A stretch of 64,000 nucleotides of DNA from assembly GCA_030645355.1 (NCBI GenBank), contig JAUSNJ010000111.1, positions 1 to 64,000 of the forward strand, read 5' to 3'. Under the pieces are notes generated by a model. The model worked only from the letters and a program-made list of their open reading frames with translations, was not told the DNA's origin and ran no database searches. How positions within the stretch are numbered: the stretch's first letter is position 1; each line of letters begins with the position of its first letter. The position numbers were made by a program, and so were the translations under genes. Below are positions 8,771 to 17,465 of this stretch, in pieces. The DNA is from Rhodoferax sp. GTDB taxonomy: Bacteria > Pseudomonadota > Gammaproteobacteria > Burkholderiales > Burkholderiaceae_C.

Positions 8771-9823
8771 ATGAAGAGCGACGGACTTGCCTCCCAGATT
8801 GCCGCGTACTGGTCTGCACCCTCGGACATTCCCCAGCTGCCCAGATGGCGCCAACTGGTTGAAATGGCCTTGCTGTACTTCTTGCGTCGCAATGGTCCGG
8901 GGTATTACGTGCAGGCCCGCTGGGGCCGCGCTTCCATTCCTTTTCGGGACAAGTGGCAGCATATCAATCGGACCGAGTACCGGCAGCTGGTTCGCCGGTT
9001 GAACCCGGGTGCATACCAGAAGTCTTCGCAGCACAAGTTGATCGAGAAGTCGGTGTTGACCCTTCAGCGCCTGCCCACGCCGGCATTCATTGGATTCGTG
9101 CATCCGCTTCGCGGCAAGTGCGCTCAGGGTGATCCTATGCGTAGCCCGGATCAACTGCGCCAACTGCTCGCACGGCACGCTGGCCAACGCGTTTGCTTCA
9201 AACATGTAGAAGGTTGGGGCGGGTTTGGGTTTGCCAGCTATCGGATCGCTGTGGTTGACAGCGCCGTCCAGCTTGTCCGAAAGGAAGGCGAGGCCCCATT
9301 GACGGTCGACGCCTGGTGGCAGAAAAATGGCCAAAACCAGGATGGGTTCTTGCTCGAATCGCATCTGGAACAGCATCCAGATATGGCAGCTTTGAACGAG
9401 AGCTCCGTCAACACCATTCGCATCTGGGTCATATTGGAGGGAGATCGCTGGAGCGTGTTGGGTGGGTATTTGCGAGTAGGCCGCAGGGGAAGCCAGGTTG
9501 ATAACAATTCCAGCGGAGGCATTGCCTGTCCGGTCGACGTCGAGTCAGGAAAAGTGCGGGAGGCCTTCGATCCGGCGTGCGCCGGTCACGCCCTGACCCT
9601 GCACCCGGACTCACGCATTGCCCTCGTCGGCTTCCAGATTCCGTTCTGGCGCGAGGCGACGAAATTGGCTGGTGAGGCGGTGGCCGCATTTCCGCAAACC
9701 CGGCTGGCCGGGCTGGACATGGCAATCACGCCGAATGGCCCCAGTCTGATTGAACTCAATGTAATGGCTGATTACATTGGTTGCGCCTGGATGGACTTGC
9801 CTTTGAAAGCACGCCTGAAATAG
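8771..9823 (+). CDS. Sugar-transfer-associated ATP-grasp protein
   Basis: The ORF opens at 8600, but that part is a shadow of the GNAT gene; the ATG at 8771 (MKSDGLASQIAAYW) gives 350 residues and no overlap. Features of the ATPgrasp_ST family are present: the glycine-rich loop GWGGFGFASY, a central NTIRIWVILEGD stretch, and the metal-binding end GLDMAITPNGPSLIELNVMAD. ATP-grasp enzymes form an acyl phosphate and join it to an amine or hydroxyl. In polysaccharide loci this family is thought to attach acids or amino acids to sugars; the substrates here are unknown. A related but decayed copy lies at 12197-13380. Confidence 0.85.
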   Translation: MKSDGLASQIAAYWSAPSDIPQLPRWRQLVEMALLYFLRRNGPGYYVQARWGRASIPFRDKWQHINRTEYRQLVRRLNPGAYQKSSQHKLIEKSVLTLQRLPTPAFIGFVHPLRGKCAQGDPMRSPDQLRQLLARHAGQRVCFKHVEGWGGFGFASYRIAVVDSAVQLVRKEGEAPLTVDAWWQKNGQNQDGFLLESHLEQHPDMAALNESSVNTIRIWVILEGDRWSVLGGYLRVGRRGSQVDNNSSGGIACPVDVESGKVREAFDPACAGHALTLHPDSRIALVGFQIPFWREATKLAGEAVAAFPQTRLAGLDMAITPNGPSLIELNVMADYIGCAWMDLPLKARLK

Positions 9824-9896
9824 GTGGGCAAAGTCTTGTTGGCGGATGAGCGCTGCTCAAGTTAAGTTCGAAATTTGCCGCTGTTAGACTGCGCCC

Positions 9897-10916
9897 ATGA
9901 ACGCACGATCGGAAAATAGACACTCAGATAAACATCTCCCTTACCTCGATGGCTGGCGGGGAATCGCCATCATCTGCGTGCTATGCGGACACTTTACAAG
10001 CATAGGGGCGCTGGGCGGCATTGGTGTGAGTGTGTTCTTCGTGCTTTCTGGCCTATTGATGAGCCGCATTCTGTTTGTCGAGAGGACTCCACTGCACTTG
10101 TTCTATCGCAGGCGCTTCGCCAGAATCGTGCCTGTGTTCTGGCTTTACCTCTCCGTGGTTTTCTTCGGTGGCTGGTTGTTTCTGGATCAGTTTTCTCTCA
10201 CGGAATTTCTATCCACGGCCCTATTTCTGCGGAGCTACTTCCCAGATACAAGTATTGACAAATCCAGTGTGCCAATAGGACATATTTGGTCGCTCAATGT
10301 CGAAGAGCATTGCTACATTTTGTTGTCGTTGCTCAGTCTGTTGGCGATTCGGTTTGGTGAGGCCAGCGCCAGAATTGTTCTGTCAATTTGTGCTGCCATG
10401 TGTGTAGTTTTCTTTGTCTTCTACAAGTACTATCCCCCGGTTGCTCAAACACCGTTCAATATGAGGACCGAGGTGGCGGCATTTCCATTGTTGTTCTCAT
10501 GCTCCTTGTTTCTCTGGGCTCGCAAATACCAATTCAAAGTGCCGAGCGCAGTGCCACTGATTTCCTTCCTGGGTGCATTTGGCATTGCGTTTTTTGCCAC
10601 ATCGTTTTTCGCAAAAATTGTGGGCACCGCGGTATTGCTCGCTGTATCGGTTAACACTTTGGCTGTCGCTCCGCCATGGGCTTTGGCGCTGCTGTCCAAT
10701 TCGCTTCTACGGTGGTTTGGGGTGTGCTCATACTCAATTTACCTTTGGCATGAGATATTTTATTTTTTTCAACCGCACACCACCGCTTGGCCATACTACG
10801 GAATATTTGCAGTGGGATCAACTTTGTTGATTGCAAGTGGTTCGTTCTACTTTTTCGAGAATCCACTGCGCAAACGACTCTCCGGCAGACCGGATTCAGT
10901 CAGAAACGTTTCCTAG
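9897..10916 (+). CDS. Acyltransferase 3 family membrane protein (OafA/YrhL type)
   Basis: A 339-residue polytopic membrane protein with the family's opening LPYLDGWRGIAIICVLCGHF (conserved histidine) and a second conserved region VGHIWSLNVEEHCYI. About ten hydrophobic segments follow. Such proteins move an acetyl or other acyl group across the inner membrane onto a glycan. The gene looks more AT-rich (many TTT/TTC-rich hydrophobic stretches) than its neighbours, which may mean recent acquisition, though membrane proteins also bias composition. It stands 73 bases after the ATP-grasp gene and 57 before the PP-loop gene, on the same strand. Confidence 0.88.
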   Translation: MNARSENRHSDKHLPYLDGWRGIAIICVLCGHFTSIGALGGIGVSVFFVLSGLLMSRILFVERTPLHLFYRRRFARIVPVFWLYLSVVFFGGWLFLDQFSLTEFLSTALFLRSYFPDTSIDKSSVPIGHIWSLNVEEHCYILLSLLSLLAIRFGEASARIVLSICAAMCVVFFVFYKYYPPVAQTPFNMRTEVAAFPLLFSCSLFLWARKYQFKVPSAVPLISFLGAFGIAFFATSFFAKIVGTAVLLAVSVNTLAVAPPWALALLSNSLLRWFGVCSYSIYLWHEIFYFFQPHTTAWPYYGIFAVGSTLLIASGSFYFFENPLRKRLSGRPDSVRNVS

Positions 10917-10973
10917 CCGGGTTATGCCAGCGCCCGCATGAACTTTCACTGAGGCCAGCATAAGGACAACGAC

Positions 10974-12143
10974 ATGATCAAGATTGAGGACGTCAAACTT
11001 GAAGAAACGTCTGAGCACAAGGAACTGTCCGCTATGGTGGATGGATCACCTGTCTGGTTTCGCTTTCCGAAGTGGCTTCTGATTGAGCCGCGCGCCGAGA
11101 TATTCTTGCCACTGGCGTTAGCTGAAGCAATGGTTCGTGCAGAGGACGTACTGGTCGCGAACAATCTGACTCTATCGGCGAAGCTGGCCGGTTCGCTGCC
11201 AGAAATTGTCAACCTATTCTGCTCGTGGAACCGGGACGACAACCACCCGATTCGGGTGCATGCCGTAACCGATATCACCGCGCATCCAGCACCGTCGGTC
11301 ATCTGCTGCTTCTCGGGCGGCATCGACAGCAGCTTCAGTTTCTCGCAGCACCAGGCCGAGATCACTGATTTGCTGGTAGTGATGGGGTTCGACTTAGCCG
11401 ACGCTGGTGCGCAGTGGGAGCAATTGACAGGGCGCATCCAGAAATTTGCCAATAAGCACGGCAAGCGGCTGATTGCGGTAGAGACGAATGTGCGGCAGGT
11501 CATTGAGTCACGCAAGCTGTCGTGGGAGGCCAGTCATGGCAGCGTCCTCGCCGCAATAGGCATTGCCCTGTCACCAGGCACCTTCATTATTCCGTCGAGC
11601 TACGGATACGCCGACCTGTTCCCTTGGGGCTCGCATCCATTGCTTGATCCACTTTGGAGCACGGAGTCCACCACCGTGCTGCATGATGGCCTGGGATTTA
11701 ACAGGACACAGAAGACGGAGCGGCTGGCTGGTCAACCGACGCTGCTCGATGACTTGCAGGTGTGCTGGAATCACATTGACAAGAATTGCGGGCGTTGCTC
11801 CAAATGTGTACGCACCTCGCTCGCGTTGCACATGCTTGGTGTTAGTTCGTCGAGCCTGCCGGAGTACCAGGGCACGACGTTGCTTCGGATTCTGAAGCCA
11901 GGTAGCTTGGCTGGTGTCCCTTTTGTTGAGGATCTGATTCGATTGGCGAAGCGCACCGGGCATCTTGAAGTGGCCCGCATTCTGGTCCGGTATAGAGACC
12001 GTTTTCTGTTCAAGTATCACCTGATCGAGAGCGTTCGCGCCTTCCTTGGCAACCGCGGCCGCGGGTTGTCGCGCCGTTTCGCAAAGAAGGGTTGGCATGC
12101 ATTGCGCACGAAGATCAAGAGCGGAAACGTGACGCTGGATTGA
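10974..12143 (+). CDS. PP-loop ATPase-type enzyme with QueC-like cysteine cluster
   Basis: A 389-residue soluble protein. Residues 114-120 read SGGIDSS, the pyrophosphatase (PP) loop of N-type ATP-using enzymes such as QueC, NadE and asparagine synthetases. Near residues 264-278 four cysteines occur as C-x7-C-G-x-C-x2-C (CWNHIDKNCGRCSKC), which closely resembles the zinc site of 7-cyano-7-deazaguanine synthase QueC. The N-terminal 100 residues are unlike QueC, and overall length is much longer. It probably adenylates a carboxylate or amide on a sugar or amino acid; a true queuosine role is unlikely in this setting. It sits between an acyltransferase and the decayed ATP-grasp gene. Confidence 0.75.
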   Translation: MIKIEDVKLEETSEHKELSAMVDGSPVWFRFPKWLLIEPRAEIFLPLALAEAMVRAEDVLVANNLTLSAKLAGSLPEIVNLFCSWNRDDNHPIRVHAVTDITAHPAPSVICCFSGGIDSSFSFSQHQAEITDLLVVMGFDLADAGAQWEQLTGRIQKFANKHGKRLIAVETNVRQVIESRKLSWEASHGSVLAAIGIALSPGTFIIPSSYGYADLFPWGSHPLLDPLWSTESTTVLHDGLGFNRTQKTERLAGQPTLLDDLQVCWNHIDKNCGRCSKCVRTSLALHMLGVSSSSLPEYQGTTLLRILKPGSLAGVPFVEDLIRLAKRTGHLEVARILVRYRDRFLFKYHLIESVRAFLGNRGRGLSRRFAKKGWHALRTKIKSGNVTLD

Positions 12144-12196
12144 AATGGGAGCGCGAGCAGCCAGACAGTAGCAATTGGATGCTAGATGGAGGAGCC

Positions 12197-13380
12197 GTGA
12201 ACAACAATCACCTTGGCAAGCTGAAACTGGCAATTACGAAAGCGAAAGGCGTGAAGATGTAGAGTGGCAAGGGCTATTGCCTCCAACTCTGGGACATTGT
12301 GCGGCTGCCAGGCTGCAGCCCAAGCTGCAACGTCTGGGACTATTACGACTTCCGGCTCTATGACGAGGACTTTGTCGCCCCGGATACGCTGGTTGAGTAC
12401 GCTGGGTCTAGTATTCAAGAAGACATCAGCCAAGCGTTGAATCCCAGGAGTATCGCCGCACCTGGATGGGACAAGCTGGTTTGCATGGCGATACTGCGCG
12501 GTGAGCCCTTTGCGTTCTCCAAGCTCAAAGCGGTGTATCGGCCGCGCGGTGGAATTCCTTCCTATGTGCCATGCGCTCTCACTTCGAGTGATGAAACGAT
12601 ACGCTTTCTGCGCAACCGTTCCAACTCCCCGATGTTTACCAAGCCCTCCTATGGGCAGGGGTGGGTGGGTCGTTCCTGCTGTCCGACTACGATGCCCAGT
12701 CGGATCGAATCAAACATTCCAATGGAACCTCAGAATTGGTGCAGGACTTTGTCGGCAGAGTCCTTTCTCAAATGGCGTCTCCATTCCATCAAGTTGAGTC
12801 GGGCTATCTGTTCCGGGATGTGGTTGACCAGCACCACGCTATCAATGAGTTTCAGGGCAGGGACGCGGTCTCCGGATTGAGGGTTGTTGTGTTGAATGAC
12901 CCGGCTGGACCCAAGGTTCTATTGGTCACCTGGAAGCTGGCCATGGGCAGCAATGTGACCGACAACTTCACCCTGGGCGCTTACGGCAATCTGGTGGCCC
13001 GTGTGAATCAGGAAACCGGGGCCGCCGATTTTGCGGCGAACGCCATGTGGCCAACTGCGGAAAGGCTGTACAAACACCCGGTCACCGGAAAGTCGTTCGC
13101 GTCGTTCAAGATCCCGTTTTGGCGCGAAGCGCTGGAAACAGCGACCGCGGCTGCGAGGTACTTCCCGCTGATGCGCATTCAGCACTGGGACGTCGCCGTG
13201 ACCAACGCAGGCCCCGAACTCCTTGAACTCAACGAGTTGGGTGGAACGCAGATCCATCAAATGGGCGGGCAGGGAATTCTGACCCACGAACTTCGCGAGT
13301 TCATACTGGCCTACGGCAACCTGGATAAACGCCCCTTGTTGCGGGAGGCCTGCCTTGCCGGCAGGGCCGCTAAGGGCTAG
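12197..13380 (+). pseudogene. Decayed sugar-transfer-associated ATP-grasp gene (nonsense and frameshift)
   Basis: A GTG at 12197 after GGAGGAG opens a frame encoding MNNNHLGKLKLAITKAKGVKM that hits TAG at 12260-12262. The same frame then continues with clear family sequence (LWDIVRLPGCSPS ... FTKPSYGQG) to about 12660. There the homology jumps to another frame (GGSFLLSDYDAQ ... ELLELNELGG), which ends at 13380. The jump coincides with a G-rich run (caggggtgggtggg), and adding one base restores a continuous glycine-rich loop. Both halves together make a full-length relative of the 8771 protein. One stop plus one frameshift argue for a pseudogene; a sequencing error could explain the homopolymer shift but not easily both. 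Confidence 0.78.
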
Positions 13381-13397
13381 GCATTCCCGAGGCCAGA

Positions 13398-14243
13398 TCA
13401 GTTCCCGCTGACCGCTGGTGCAAGCGTAACGGCCCAGAGTTGCGCCGCGCGGTCCAGTCCTTGCCCCGAAAAATGGCAGCCATCACGGCGTAAGTCATCA
13501 CCGACCAGCGTATCCGTGTCAGGCCCGATTCGAAACCGACCGTTGCCCAGGGCCTTGGCTTCGATGGCAGCTCGGACCGGGGCGTTCGGTTCTGATCGAC
13601 AGACCGTCGAGCGGGCCAGGAAGACCGGAGCCTGTGATCCCGCTTGCTCCAGGATCAGCGCCAGCTTGTCGAGACCGACGCTGTAAACCTGCTCGGTTGT
13701 GGCCGCGCGGGCGTCGGCCTCTCCCTGTTGCCACAGGATCAACTCCGGCGCGAGGCCCGCAGCCTGCATGGACTTGAGCTGCCGCACCAGACGCTCGCGC
13801 AGCGGGCTTTGGGTCGCCGTCCAGTCGTCTATGGATGTGGCGTCGACGCCCATTGCTGAGATCACGATCGGGCGCTGCAGCCCAAGTGCTGAGAGCCGAT
13901 GCGCCAGGCGATACCAGATGCTGCCGCCATCGCCAGAGCTGCCTGGCAGTGGATCGACCGCCATGAAGCATTTTCCATCGGCAGTCAGAGTGATTGGCGG
14001 GTCGCCACTGGGCGCCGGCGCACCAAGATTTGCGGCATTGGATTGCCCCAGCGCCAGAATCACTATCGGCCGTTGGGCAGCAATCCTGTCACATTCCATC
14101 ACCGGTCGATTGCCGATCTGGACAAGCTGGTCAATTCTTGTGTGCAGCGCGCTGCGACCCCCAGCGCTCAACAGGTTGAGCAGCCAAAGACCCGGTATCG
14201 CCAGGATGGCGAGTACCAGCCAGAGAGTCTGCCGCGTAGACAT
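13398..14243 (-). CDS. SGNH-type carbohydrate esterase (sialate O-acetylesterase-like), membrane-anchored
   Basis: A 281-residue protein with one N-terminal hydrophobic segment (about residues 7-26) and an esterase domain. Block I is LALGQSNAANLG with the serine nucleophile, a middle block is LWQQGEADA, and the C-terminal block DGCHFSGQG supplies the Asp/His pair. This is the domain often fused to the C-terminus of OafA-type acyltransferases. Here it is a separate gene whose ATG overlaps the stop of such an acyltransferase by one base (TAATG at 14241-14245), so the two behave like a split OafA. It would add or remove O-acetyl groups on the exported glycan. Confidence 0.82.
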   Translation of the reverse strand: MSTRQTLWLVLAILAIPGLWLLNLLSAGGRSALHTRIDQLVQIGNRPVMECDRIAAQRPIVILALGQSNAANLGAPAPSGDPPITLTADGKCFMAVDPLPGSSGDGGSIWYRLAHRLSALGLQRPIVISAMGVDATSIDDWTATQSPLRERLVRQLKSMQAAGLAPELILWQQGEADARAATTEQVYSVGLDKLALILEQAGSQAPVFLARSTVCRSEPNAPVRAAIEAKALGNGRFRIGPDTDTLVGDDLRRDGCHFSGQGLDRAAQLWAVTLAPAVSGN

Positions 14244-15277
14244 TACCGGTTCACATGGGCTCGGTTTTTATAACGCGTCCGAATCCAGCGCATTGCCGGT
14301 TGTTCCACCCACCGAGTCAGTGCGCCAGCCAGGACCAGGCTGGCACAAAGCGCAGCCGCGATGACCAGATCCATTGACAGGCCCGTGGCTCGCAACCGCA
14401 ACTGAATTGCCCAGCCGATGTTCTCATGCAGCAGGTAGAGGGGGTACGAGACCGTACCCAGCCAGACAAATGGCGCGAACCCCAGCACTGGGAGCCGTCC
14501 TTTGGCTGCGAACAACACCGCTGTTGCCAGTGCCACTGCCAGCGCCGCGACAAACGCCGACTCGCACACCAGCAGCGTCAGGATCGCCATGGCAGCTGTT
14601 TGTGCGGGCCGATGCCAGGCCTTTGGCCCTGTGCGATGGCTCGCCAGATAGACCGATATTCCCAGGGCGAACCAAGGGATGTATTGCAGGATCATCAATC
14701 GGAAGAGGATCCAGGGAAGACTGATGCCAAATTGCCGTTTAAGCACGTAGTACGTCAACCTCAACACCAGCAATCCAAACAGAACGAGGTGTATCCGGTC
14801 CAGGCGTTGCAACCTGTACAGAATAAACATGCCGAGGTAGAACAACAATTCGACTTCGAGCGTCCAGTAAACGCCGTCCACATGGGGCACGCGGAGCAGC
14901 CCGTGCAGCATGAGCATATTGGCGAATGCTGTCTCCAGACCGACCAGTTTGCCCGGTAGACCCAGCTGGTGTGTCACGAAGAGAGTCAGGAAGATCGCGA
15001 CCCAGTACGCGGGAAACAGGCGGCTGAACCGTGACACCACAAAATCCATCGGCTGGCGCGTTCGCTCCAGTGTCATGAAGATCACGAAGCCGCTCACAAT
15101 GAAGAACAGATTGACGCCATAGTGGCCATCGGGGAAAGAGACTGAAGGACCGGATCCAGTCCCGGAGGGATAGAGCAGCGTGAACTGCGTCGTGTAGTGA
15201 AACAGCACGACTGCCATGGCGGCCAGGCCACGCAAGGCGTCGACTTGAACAAGGCGCTGAACGCTTGGGCTGGACAT
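14243..15277 (-). CDS. Acyltransferase 3 family membrane protein (OafA type, without SGNH domain)
   Basis: A 344-residue polytopic protein beginning VDALRGLAAMAVVLFHYTTQ, the conserved R-G-x10-H motif of the family, with ten or so hydrophobic segments. It ends just after the last membrane segment and so lacks the SGNH domain; that domain is the next gene, overlapping by one base. It presumably acylates the polysaccharide repeat unit on the periplasmic side. It is the third gene of a minus-strand set that starts with the unrecognised gene at 16308, with an 82-base gap after the deacetylase that holds one copy of the GCTAT palindrome. Confidence 0.88.
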   Translation of the reverse strand: MSSPSVQRLVQVDALRGLAAMAVVLFHYTTQFTLLYPSGTGSGPSVSFPDGHYGVNLFFIVSGFVIFMTLERTRQPMDFVVSRFSRLFPAYWVAIFLTLFVTHQLGLPGKLVGLETAFANMLMLHGLLRVPHVDGVYWTLEVELLFYLGMFILYRLQRLDRIHLVLFGLLVLRLTYYVLKRQFGISLPWILFRLMILQYIPWFALGISVYLASHRTGPKAWHRPAQTAAMAILTLLVCESAFVAALAVALATAVLFAAKGRLPVLGFAPFVWLGTVSYPLYLLHENIGWAIQLRLRATGLSMDLVIAAALCASLVLAGALTRWVEQPAMRWIRTRYKNRAHVNR

Positions 15278-15333
15278 TACTTAATTCTCATAAGGGAGAT
15301 CGGCGTTTAGCCCCCGTGCAATGGATATCTATC

Positions 15334-15350
15334 GCTATCAAAATCATAGT
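15334..15350. repeat. GCTAT-N7-ATAG(T) palindrome copy 1
   Basis: GCTAT, a 7-base AT-rich loop (CAAAATC), then ATAGT: a one-mismatch copy of the small palindrome found three more times in the window. It lies in the gap between the deacetylase and acyltransferase genes. Confidence 0.5.
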
Positions 15351-15359
15351 AAACGGCTT

Positions 15360-16286
15360 TTACCCGCGACGGCGTATGCGCCGGACCAGTGACGAGAATC
15401 CGCTGAGTTCCGCGTCCAACTCGACCGGATGCAGGTTCTCGCCGTCCAGCAGTCGCGGCAACTCCAGAGAATCGCACCGGTGATTGACCAGCTCAAGATG
15501 CGTTGTGGTGGCACTCTGAACACCCAGTTTTTTCAGAAGGGGAAACTGTGACCGACGATATTCCCCGCTGGGATAGCACAGGTGATTGGCTGGTCGGCCA
15601 CTCAATCCCTCGATGATTCTTCTGTTGGTGTCGATCTCATCGGTGAGCAATGCATCTTCCGCAGGCAGGCGATGCCGGTGCGTATGCAACTGTAGATCGA
15701 GCCCGTTGGCGCATAGCTTTGCGACCGCATCTGGCGATGACAGTTCAAAGAGCCCACCATCCGAACACTTCAGGTCAACACCCGCAGCGCTGGCAGCATG
15801 CAAAAGGCCGTCATGTTCCTGTTGGTCGTCTTTGGCCGGAACCGGCAATGACACCCCTTTCCAGCTCAGGTACCGCCGCAACACATTGAGCACCGGGCGA
15901 CCTTTGGTGGCGTAGTAGGTGGTCAAGTACAGCGTGACGGGCCAGTTTCGCTTTTGAAGCTCGGGCAGCGCAAAACGGGCGAAGCCGGTCCAGCCGTCAT
16001 CCACGGTGAACGCCAGCACATTGGTCAAGGGTTCCTTGGCCTGCAGGCGGCGGGTCAGTTCCTGCAATGGGACGACGTTGAAGCCGTACGCGGCAATCTG
16101 ATCCAGTCTCTGCTGGAACGTCGAGGGCAGCATGAAAAGTTGTGGTGCGAATGCGTGTTCGTCTTGGTACGAAAAGCCGTGGTAGCACAACACGCGCGCT
16201 TCGTTTCGCGTCAGCAGACGTGCTGCGGCAAAGACGCCCAATGCCCTCAAAGTACGCAAGGCAGCGATCCTGAGTTCTCTTTTCAT
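15360..16286 (-). CDS. Polysaccharide deacetylase (NodB-like)
   Basis: A 308-residue protein with the NodB homology pattern: FTVDDGWTGF (family usually TFDDG), then the metal-binding histidines in LQLHTHRHRLP and a CYPSGEYR block. It has no clear signal peptide, so it may act on a cytoplasmic or lipid-linked substrate. The TVDD variant keeps both aspartates. It starts 21 bases after the unrecognised upstream gene on the same strand. It is one of three deacetylases in the window, the others being at 32253 and 49730; only the last belongs to the XrtA family. Confidence 0.85.
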   Translation of the reverse strand: MKRELRIAALRTLRALGVFAAARLLTRNEARVLCYHGFSYQDEHAFAPQLFMLPSTFQQRLDQIAAYGFNVVPLQELTRRLQAKEPLTNVLAFTVDDGWTGFARFALPELQKRNWPVTLYLTTYYATKGRPVLNVLRRYLSWKGVSLPVPAKDDQQEHDGLLHAASAAGVDLKCSDGGLFELSSPDAVAKLCANGLDLQLHTHRHRLPAEDALLTDEIDTNRRIIEGLSGRPANHLCYPSGEYRRSQFPLLKKLGVQSATTTHLELVNHRCDSLELPRLLDGENLHPVELDAELSGFSSLVRRIRRRG

Positions 16287-16307
16287 TGAAGTCTCGCGGA
16301 ACCGCTT

Positions 16308-17465
16308 CTATGCCGCTGCGGAAGCCCACCGGCGTTGGGACGCACGGTCCCAGACCAGCGCGTAACTACACGGCTGGTAAAGCCCCTTGTTAAAAAGATC
16401 TTTCCGGGTCGGGGAGGTCGACAGCGCGTCATTCGTGCAATCCTCCGACGGACCTGCCCGAAACAACCTGGCGCCGCCCGCAACGGGAATGTCCTGCAAA
16501 TACTTTAACCGGCGTGAAATCTCTTTCACCTTCGGGTCGTAAAACCAACTGCCGCCGTACATTCCGAGTACCTCCGGGTGAACCGAATACAGCTCAGCGC
16601 AGCATTGGTAGCACTCATTCCAGCCGGCCTCGTTGAAGTGATCCAGTCGGTGCACGTGGGTGTGAATCTGGAAAAACGGCTTGAACCCGCCGACTCGAAC
16701 AAAATACGCGATGCGAGACAAGACCTGTGCGCTGCCACCCGTCAGGACGATTGATCGTGGGACGCCGCATTGATAGTCGACCAGTTGCGCACCGCAGGCA
16801 TAGAGGCGAAGCGTGGCCAGGCCAAATTCCTTTTGGAATGTGTCGTGGTCGAGCTCAAGCCAATCCTCGGTGCCGGTCAATCTGGTCGACATCCATTCGA
16901 AGTGTTTGATTTGCCCTTCCCGGACGCGGTCGGGTAACGCAGCCAGGCGAGGGTCACGCAGGGTTCGTTGCATCCCCATCAAAATGAGCGTTGCCAGATA
17001 CGCTCGCGCAACGTCAGCCCCCTGTTCCACAACGATGCTTTTCCAGATGGCATGGCAGGCGGGCGGAAAGTGTTTGTAGTCCGCAAGCCCTTTGGCTGAA
17101 GCTACGGCATCAAGGAAGCTATTCAATGCAGGATATGTCGACCCGGTGAGAGGCTGCAACGCCGTAGTTCTCTCTTCCACAATTTCGGTGAGATTACTGG
17201 GCGTTAGCACGAGCAGGCCTTTCCGTGGGCAATCAGCCTGGTGCTTGCCGAGACAGTTGTTCGTGAAGAACTGCTCAAAACGTTGAACTGCAGCATTTGA
17301 ATTGCCCCTGGTTTTTACGACGAATCTTGGCCGGTAGATCGCAGTGTAACGGCACCGACATAGGCGGGCATTGCGCGCCGAACGATCCGTGGAACACCAG
17401 TTAAACTCCGCCAGATGTGCTGATTTTTCTTGCACCAATCGCATTGATCGCAGAAAGGAGTCCAT
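16308..17465 (-). CDS. Unrecognised protein of the polysaccharide locus (start uncertain)
   Basis: I do not recognise this 385-residue open frame. Its C-terminal part has conserved-looking blocks: IHTHVHRLDHFNEAGWNECYQCC, GMYGGSWFYDP and LYQPCSYALVWDR, rich in His, Cys and Trp, suggesting a metal-dependent or acyl-transferring enzyme. The annotated ATG at 17465 collides head-on with the ATG of the divergent ATP-grasp gene at 17464, which leaves no promoter. A GTG at 17210 is preceded by GGAAAGG seven bases upstream and would give 300 residues with a 253-base divergent control region; I think a start downstream of 17465 is more likely but cannot fix it. It leads the deacetylase/acyltransferase/esterase set. 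Confidence 0.65.
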   Translation of the reverse strand: MDSFLRSMRLVQEKSAHLAEFNWCSTDRSARNARLCRCRYTAIYRPRFVVKTRGNSNAAVQRFEQFFTNNCLGKHQADCPRKGLLVLTPSNLTEIVEERTTALQPLTGSTYPALNSFLDAVASAKGLADYKHFPPACHAIWKSIVVEQGADVARAYLATLILMGMQRTLRDPRLAALPDRVREGQIKHFEWMSTRLTGTEDWLELDHDTFQKEFGLATLRLYACGAQLVDYQCGVPRSIVLTGGSAQVLSRIAYFVRVGGFKPFFQIHTHVHRLDHFNEAGWNECYQCCAELYSVHPEVLGMYGGSWFYDPKVKEISRRLKYLQDIPVAGGARLFRAGPSEDCTNDALSTSPTRKDLFNKGLYQPCSYALVWDRASQRRWASAAA

